A stretch of DNA of 64,000 nucleotides from Apium graveolens (lineage: Eukaryota; Streptophyta; Magnoliopsida; Apiales; Apiaceae), in NCBI RefSeq assembly GCF_009905375.1, contig NW_027420647.1:1-64000 (forward strand), read 5' to 3'. A program made the position numbers and the translations under genes. How positions within the stretch are numbered: position 1 is the stretch's first letter; each line of letters opens with the position of its first letter. The notes beneath the pieces were generated by a model that was not told the origin of the DNA, did not search any database, and saw only the letters and a list, made by a program, of their open reading frames with translations. This document shows, in pieces, positions 57,926-64,000 of the stretch.

Positions 57926-58377
57926 CTATCATAGATTTCAAATAAAGACTTATCATGTTTTGAGTCAAAGTACTCATACTCGTGATTGAGTATTATCCTT
58001 CGAATCTTCTTGATAGCGGTTGTGCCTTACACTTAACCACCAAAGTGTCTCAAATTTCCTTCATTGTTTTGCATTCAATAAACCTAGGGGACATCACACT
58101 GTCTAGATTGTTATGCAAAAATGTGCTACTTTTGCATTTTTTTTCTTGACCACGAATAGCAACAACCAGTTTCATGGGCTAATGAGGTCCATCATAAATC
58201 CCTTCCATTATTCACCATGTGTTACTGCAGACATATAGTCATCTTGACTTTACAGAAATGATATTCATTAATTTTCAAGATTGGAAATTTGAGGGTTTCA
58301 TATCTGCTCATATTGTTGTTGATTTGGTTTATGGCTAATGGTGACGGCACATTTTGTTGAGTTTCATTATCTGCCAT
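57926..58377 (-). pseudogene. Copia gag relic, N-terminal part, unit 5
   Basis: Nearly identical to 45625-46075. The ATG is at 58377 (MADNETQQNVPSPLAINQIN) and the same stop follows MTICLQ. The C-terminal half is missing because the duplication boundary falls in gag. Confidence 0.74.
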
Positions 58378-58423
58378 TAATGATTATTTTCTGCATCTTA
58401 AAGTGATTTTATATAAACACCAA

Positions 58424-58435
58424 GTTTTGATATCA
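58424..58435 (-). other. Primer-binding site of the copia relic, unit 5
   Basis: TGATATCAAAAC on the minus strand, identical to unit 4. Confidence 0.58.
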
Positions 58436-60075
58436 ATTTTTAGGCCTTTAATTACCTATAGAGGGGGTCAATATAATTATAACAATTAAATCCAATTATG
58501 TACTCAATAATGAAGAATAGTTTTTATATTATTGAATAAAAACTTATTACAAAATTTTCTAGCTGAACATGAGCAAATATCTTGAGAGCTTGTAGGTTAT
58601 ATGTATGATAAAATAAATGTAACAGTGTTAACCTACTAGTGACTTACACAATCAATATAAATATAAAATCAATAAAGAATCCTAAAACATATGCTATAAT
58701 ATCAAAAAATTACTAATATGAACAATGTTGATGAGAAGTATTCATCAATAAATAGTGATGAGGTCATTTTTATTAAACTCTCATATGAAATACTAATGGA
58801 AAAAATGTGATAGTTATTTACTAATATCATCAACTTTTGACACCAAATTTTTTGAAGTTTTATAAACCATTTTTTAATTTTGAGGAAATGAGGACTCAAT
58901 TCCCACCGACATCGGTAGGTTCCCCCTTTGGACAAAAATTGAGGTATTTTCTGGGATTTGATAAACTTTGAATTTAAATTTTGATTTCCTTTTTTAATAG
59001 TTTTTCTTAGAATTTGGTGATCTTATTATTTTTTTATATTTTCTTAAAATATTTGCAAGAAAAGAAATGTTTATTCAAATAACTAATTTGGATTAAAATT
59101 ACTCAAAGAACTATAAAAAATGGTGAGTACAAAATATAAGCAATGTAAATGATATTTAAATAATTTTAATATATTTTTGTAAGCATTAATTATTTGTCGA
59201 AAACATATTTTCATTATTAAATTTTCTGAACTAAAGTTGGGAACTTATAATTTTCTGCTTAAATGATTACTTTATATGATTATTAAAATATATTTTTTTA
59301 AGAATATATTTTTTAACACTAATATAACCGGTAGATTCAAATGGTAACAAAAAAATTACAAACTTGGTATGAAATTTAACTAGTCATTTTTTACTATTTG
59401 TTATATAGAATATACATGTTTTTTGAATTTTGTTCATGTAAAATTAATAATTTTACATATCTTTTTAAATAATTATTTTTTTGAATTAAAGTTTAATATT
59501 AATAATTTTATTCAAAAAAGGAAATTCTAGAAGTAATTTTTATACCTATCCTCTTTATTCATCTTAAAAAATAATGGAATTATATTTTGGTACATATTTC
59601 TTTGCATTTCATACCCACCTTGTGAAAAGTCCCAAAATTTGTTGGAAAACTTGCCTATTGAAAATTTTGAGTTACAAAACAAGTTTATAAATATAAGCAT
59701 TGTTTTAAATAATAATTTTTTATTAAAATTGACAATATTAAAAATATTCATTATAATTATGTTAAAGTACAGATGGTGAAGTCAAACAACTTATACTTAG
59801 ACAGTATCAGCTTCAATACTCATTCAATTTCTTCCCAATTTAGATTTTTCCTAATCAACCAGTGAATGAATATGGCATATGTAGTGTTACCCACAATATA
59901 TTATCATTTTACATGTTCAACTCAAATTGACTAAGAATAAAATAAAAATCAACAATCATATTATCTTCCATTTTAATTCCTATGCTTAAATAAAATAGCA
60001 ATTAGTAAATATTTTTAAAATTGTATCATTTTTCCCATACGTATGACTTGTTTATGGAAAATTTGGTATGTTATC
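58436..60075. repeat. Copia LTR-like block and AT-rich spacer, unit 5
   Basis: Near-identical copy of 46134-47773. No gene is recognised. Confidence 0.62.
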
Positions 60076-60080
60076 TTATA
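60076..60080. repeat. Target-site duplication TTATA, left, solo LTR copy 2
   Basis: Repeated at 63924-63928. Confidence 0.85.
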
Positions 60081-63000
60081 TGTAACGCCCTCCAGACCCC
60101 CGGGTATAAGTCTGGGGGTTACGAGCTAATCACCCAACCTGTACAAGCTTATTAATAAATAATAAAGAAATGAAATTAAACCCCTTAACAACTACCAGGA
60201 CCTTTCTAGGTTAAAGTATGAAAAAAAGAACCACTAACTACTTTTATTACAAACCAACATTCAAAATCTCACAAACTTTCTTTATTACAAACCATTATCT
60301 AACTCATTTTAAACTAAGTTCAGCTTTTATTCAAACACACATACTATCTATCAACACTCCACCTGCTCGGGCAACTAAAAGCTTTCTTCCCGGATAGGGA
60401 TCAACACCTTGGGTATAAGAGGATCCCGAGGCTTGACCCGCTTCTTTACCACTCGTGTTCTGACCGGTTTCATATTCCTTCTTAACTCAAACAATAAGGT
60501 GAATAACAACAAAAAGTGGTGAGCCAAAATTGCTCAACAAGTCTACAAAATATACACAATGTTAAAGCAATATAACTGAATCCGTATCCCAGGTTTATCT
60601 GCAAAGATATAGCTTTATAAGAATCAAAAGAAGGCCATTGCTGGAGAATACAAATGAACTACATTGGACTCAAGTTCGCAGCTATATCCTGCTGATCAGC
60701 CATGATACAGTGCAGATCTATATCTCACTATATAGATCACGTCGGGCACCCAGGCACTACGGCCCATCTCAAGGATCCAGTTATATTCCGGTCCTTAGGA
60801 TTAAGTAACCTTAATCCCCAAAAGTAATGTTATCCAGTCCCTGGAATAGCAACCGGAACAATTGGTATACTTTGATATATTCTAATCATCAGAATATATT
60901 AATAACTGTGAGTAATAATTGGAATATGAAAAATAAATTCAAATCAAAAGAATAATTCAAGAATCGAACTGAGATATGAATAAAGGAGTTAAAGTAATGC
61001 AAATGTAATAAGAATCTGAAGAGAATATCACTATTCTGGAAGAATAGAATAGAGGAGAAACTTGCCTTCTGTGTGACTTACTGCAATTAAATCACTTCCG
61101 TCTATCCCCTACTTGACCTGCCTTGCTGGCTTAGTTTCTGTTAGCAAAATAGATTGGTTATGTCATTTTGTACTTCTGTTGTACCTTAAATCGACTTCAT
61201 TTGTTCCTACTATTTACCCATACATTTATAACCAACTCGAAGATTACATATAAACAAGTAAGACTCGATTAACCACATAATACACATAAGCACATAAGCG
61301 CATAATCATTTTTATAGTTAAAATAATTTTTAGAATCGAAATCGATTCGCTGATTGCTCCGTTGATCACCTTCTGCTTCATTTCCCATTTTTCCGGAATT
61401 TTTTGAACTCGTCTCGGTACGTATTTTGACTGATAATCAAGCAATCTATAAAATCAACTAATTTCGAGAAGAAATTAGGTCTTCATATTATTTTTAGTGA
61501 AAAGAATTCATTTTTCTTAGTCAACAGGCTTTCGTTTCGCTCAATTCGGACTAACGGTTGAATTATTATCAATTAAACACTGATAATTCAATTTATTATT
61601 CAATATAAATAATTATTGCTAATTTTTAAATCCCAAAATAATTTTTAAATAATTATTTAAGAAAAATCAAAGACAAAAATAATTTTTTTATAATTTTTGG
61701 AGTTAAAATGAAGAAGTTATGATTTATCGAACATTATGTGACTAATTATCGAAATAATTAATCACTTTTTAAATATTTAATAAATAATTAACTAATAAAT
61801 ATTTAATAGATAATTATTTACTAATTTAAAATAATTAATCCCTAATTATTAGGATTAATCACAATTTATTGCAAATATTTACAACTCATCGTTATTTATT
61901 TGATTAAATCGATTATTTACAAATAATCAATCGATTTAATTAACTGATACACTATTTATCGAATAACTACGAATTACTCGAATTATAAACCAACTCAACA
62001 ATTAAACACTCGTATAAATACGAGCTACGCACTATTCTCGAATACTACCGAACTAATATATTATTATTGGAATATAAATGATTCGTTAATCAATTAATTA
62101 TCGGTATTTAATTATAAGATACGAACAATTACTGCAATATTATTCGAATAACTAACGCTCGAATAATAATTCTCATTATCGAATCACTATTCGCATAGAT
62201 ACGAGTTACTCGTATTATTTAATCTTTAATTAATTACCTAATTACTAATTAATTACCTAATTATTAATTAATTAGATAACTAATAAATAATTAGATAAAT
62301 AATTAAATTCGAATTTATAAATTAATAAAATAATTCAGAAATTAATAATATTATTTTTCAGAATTCAAAACTGATTTTTTAATTGATTTATAGAATTAAT
62401 CAAAACTAATTTTTAATTTTACAAAATATAAATAAATAATTAATATTTCAGAAACAGGAAACAGAAATTGGTTTTGGGTTTTGGGAGATCAAATCCGGGT
62501 CAAATAAAAAATCCAATCGGGTCTTCAAGAATTCAAACGGGTCGGGTTTGCAGATGATCAGAAACTGGAGAAGACGACCGGAATCGGTCGCCGCCCGGCG
62601 GGTTTGTCCGGCATCTTCACCGGCGTACCATTTCAAAGCTGTTTCAATCGATTTCGGCTGGAAACGATTCGTAACACTCCCAGGTGCTCGTCTAAATCGT
62701 CAACAACATCACCCCATCATCCCTTCGATTCCTCCGGCCAAAACGAGGCCAGAAACCGGCCACCTTCAACCCCAACTCCGGCGACATGGTTTTCGACGAT
62801 TACAACACCAAACAACGTGATTTTTATGCCAAAACGAAGCTACAGACTTCTACAATTACTTCCTAACATCAATCACGAGCAAAAACATATATAAATCTAA
62901 AAAAACGAAATCAAAAATAGGTAAACCCAAGAACTTGACATATCGATTTGGGGGTTGTAAAATCAAAATAAAAATACCTAATCACTCCTAGGACTAAAAC

Positions 63001-63923
63001 AAATCTAACTACATCAATCAAACAATCAAACGATTCTTCAAAATCAAAAATCGAAATTCATGCCAAGAACATCAAAATTCGATTTTAAAATTTAACCAAC
63101 CTCAGTTGATGTTGTTGATATCAATAGAATCGTTTCTTTGAGAGGATTAATTTGGTTACTCGAGTAAAATCAGGGGTTTAGTAAATCTCCTGCAATCACC
63201 GTTTGATCTTCAAGAACACAACTCCCACCCACACTTTCTAATTTCTTTTCTTTTTAATTTTTTCTGATTTTTAATTGTAATTAACTAATTAATTACCACC
63301 AAATATGATATTTATATTTATGAAAATAATACCCCTAAATAAAATTAAGGGGCTAATTATACTCCTGATAAAAATATTTGGCCCCAATTTTTATAATTTT
63401 TGGGTATTAATATTAAATTTTTAAATATCCAATAAATACAAAATTAATGCTAAAAATTCCCAAAAATTGTGAATATTACAAAAATGCAAAGAAAAATGAT
63501 ATATGATAATTTCATGATCATATAAAAATAAAAATGTGATTTTTGTGGGGTTTTTGGTACCCGAAGGGGCCCGGAAAAGCCGTTTTTTCGCGAAAAAGGT
63601 CAATTTGTAAAACGTCTAGGGGTTCAGAATAACGATATGGTATAGGGCATTTTTGGCAAAATAGGGCCAATGATTTTGTTTGAAATACGGGCTTTTAAAA
63701 CATGGTATTGAGCTGTACGGGTTTTGATATAAGATATCTAAGTTACAATAAAACACTCAATAAATGTCCAAAACACATTTGGATCAAAACAGATAACACG
63801 TAACACATAGCAGTTATTAAGGTTTAATAACTCAACACATTTAATCACATATAAATGACATATTAATACACATATTTTATTATAAATATGATATCATACA
63901 ACGTAAATTTTCCGCTCGTTACA
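60081..63923 (-). mobile_element. Solo LTR, 3.84 kb, copy 2
   Basis: Same ends (TGTAACG, CGTTACA), same TTATA duplications and same flanks as copy 1, so it was copied by the 12.3-kb duplication and did not insert separately. Differences from copy 1 are mostly single substitutions. The hairpin is intact, with one extra C in the loop. Confidence 0.85.
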
Positions 63924-64000
63924 TTATACCTCTACAAATTTAATTTGATTAAATGTTGTCATGGTAATATTAATTTTTACATGACCAATAATATCTTAGT
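63924..64000. repeat. Target-site duplication TTATA (63924-63928) and resumed spacer
   Basis: Continues as 51619-51695. The window ends inside this copy. Confidence 0.8.

Larger units (their letters stand above)
45625..64000. repeat. 12.3-kb direct tandem duplication (second copy cut by window)
   Basis: From 57926 the sequence repeats that from 45625, with offset about 12301-12305 up to the window end. The solo LTR boundaries, target duplications and flanks all match. By eye the two solo LTR copies differ at about 45 places in 3.84 kb. Confidence 0.88.

Overview
This is nuclear DNA from a plant, most likely a flowering plant. It is strongly AT-rich, contains several kinds of plant LTR retrotransposon (initiator-Met-tRNA primer sites, Ty1/copia gag of the UBN2 type with CCHC zinc knuckles), a LINE reverse-transcriptase relic, and exon-like blocks bounded by plant-style splice sites. 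I cannot name the species. I see no intact protein-coding gene: nearly all open frames are shadows or relics.

The window is a set of degenerate, partly tandem copies of one composite repeat, itself a graveyard of nested elements. A full unit, left to right, holds: (i) an exon-like fragment (best at 33944-34087) and an AT-rich block; (ii) a copia gag relic on the minus strand with its primer-binding site; (iii) AT-rich spacer; (iv) a two-exon relic coding a Gly/Ser/Ile-rich repetitive protein on the plus strand; (v) an LTR-like block of about 0.96 kb, probably minus strand; (vi) further plus-strand exon-like blocks of an unrecognised gene around a LINE reverse-transcriptase fragment. Unit 1 is 1-20224, unit 2 is 22002-35083, unit 3 is about 35084-45262. 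Unit 4 (45263-57925) is a rearranged mosaic. Unit 5 (57926 to the window end) repeats 45625 onward at about 12.30 kb spacing and about 1% divergence.

Three younger insertions sit on this scaffold. First, at 2213-10282, is a tandem array LTR-int-LTR-int-LTR-int-LTR of a non-autonomous element with LTRs of about 1.9 kb but an internal domain of only about 0.21 kb, carrying just a primer site and a polypurine tract. The whole array has a single AATTT target duplication and its empty site survives at 45258-45262. A truncated copy of the array lies at 22002-24313. Second, at 20225-21989, is a gag-only copia element. Third, a 3.84-kb solo LTR with TTATA target duplications is present twice (47779-51618 and 60081-63923) because of the 12.3-kb duplication.

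The best candidates for something undescribed are the long-LTR/mini-internal element and its tandem form, a hairpin at an LTR end that shows compensatory changes between two LTR families, and the repeated Gly/Ser-rich gene relic. Nothing suggests a working pathway or operon; the units record insertion, duplication and microhomology-mediated deletion.
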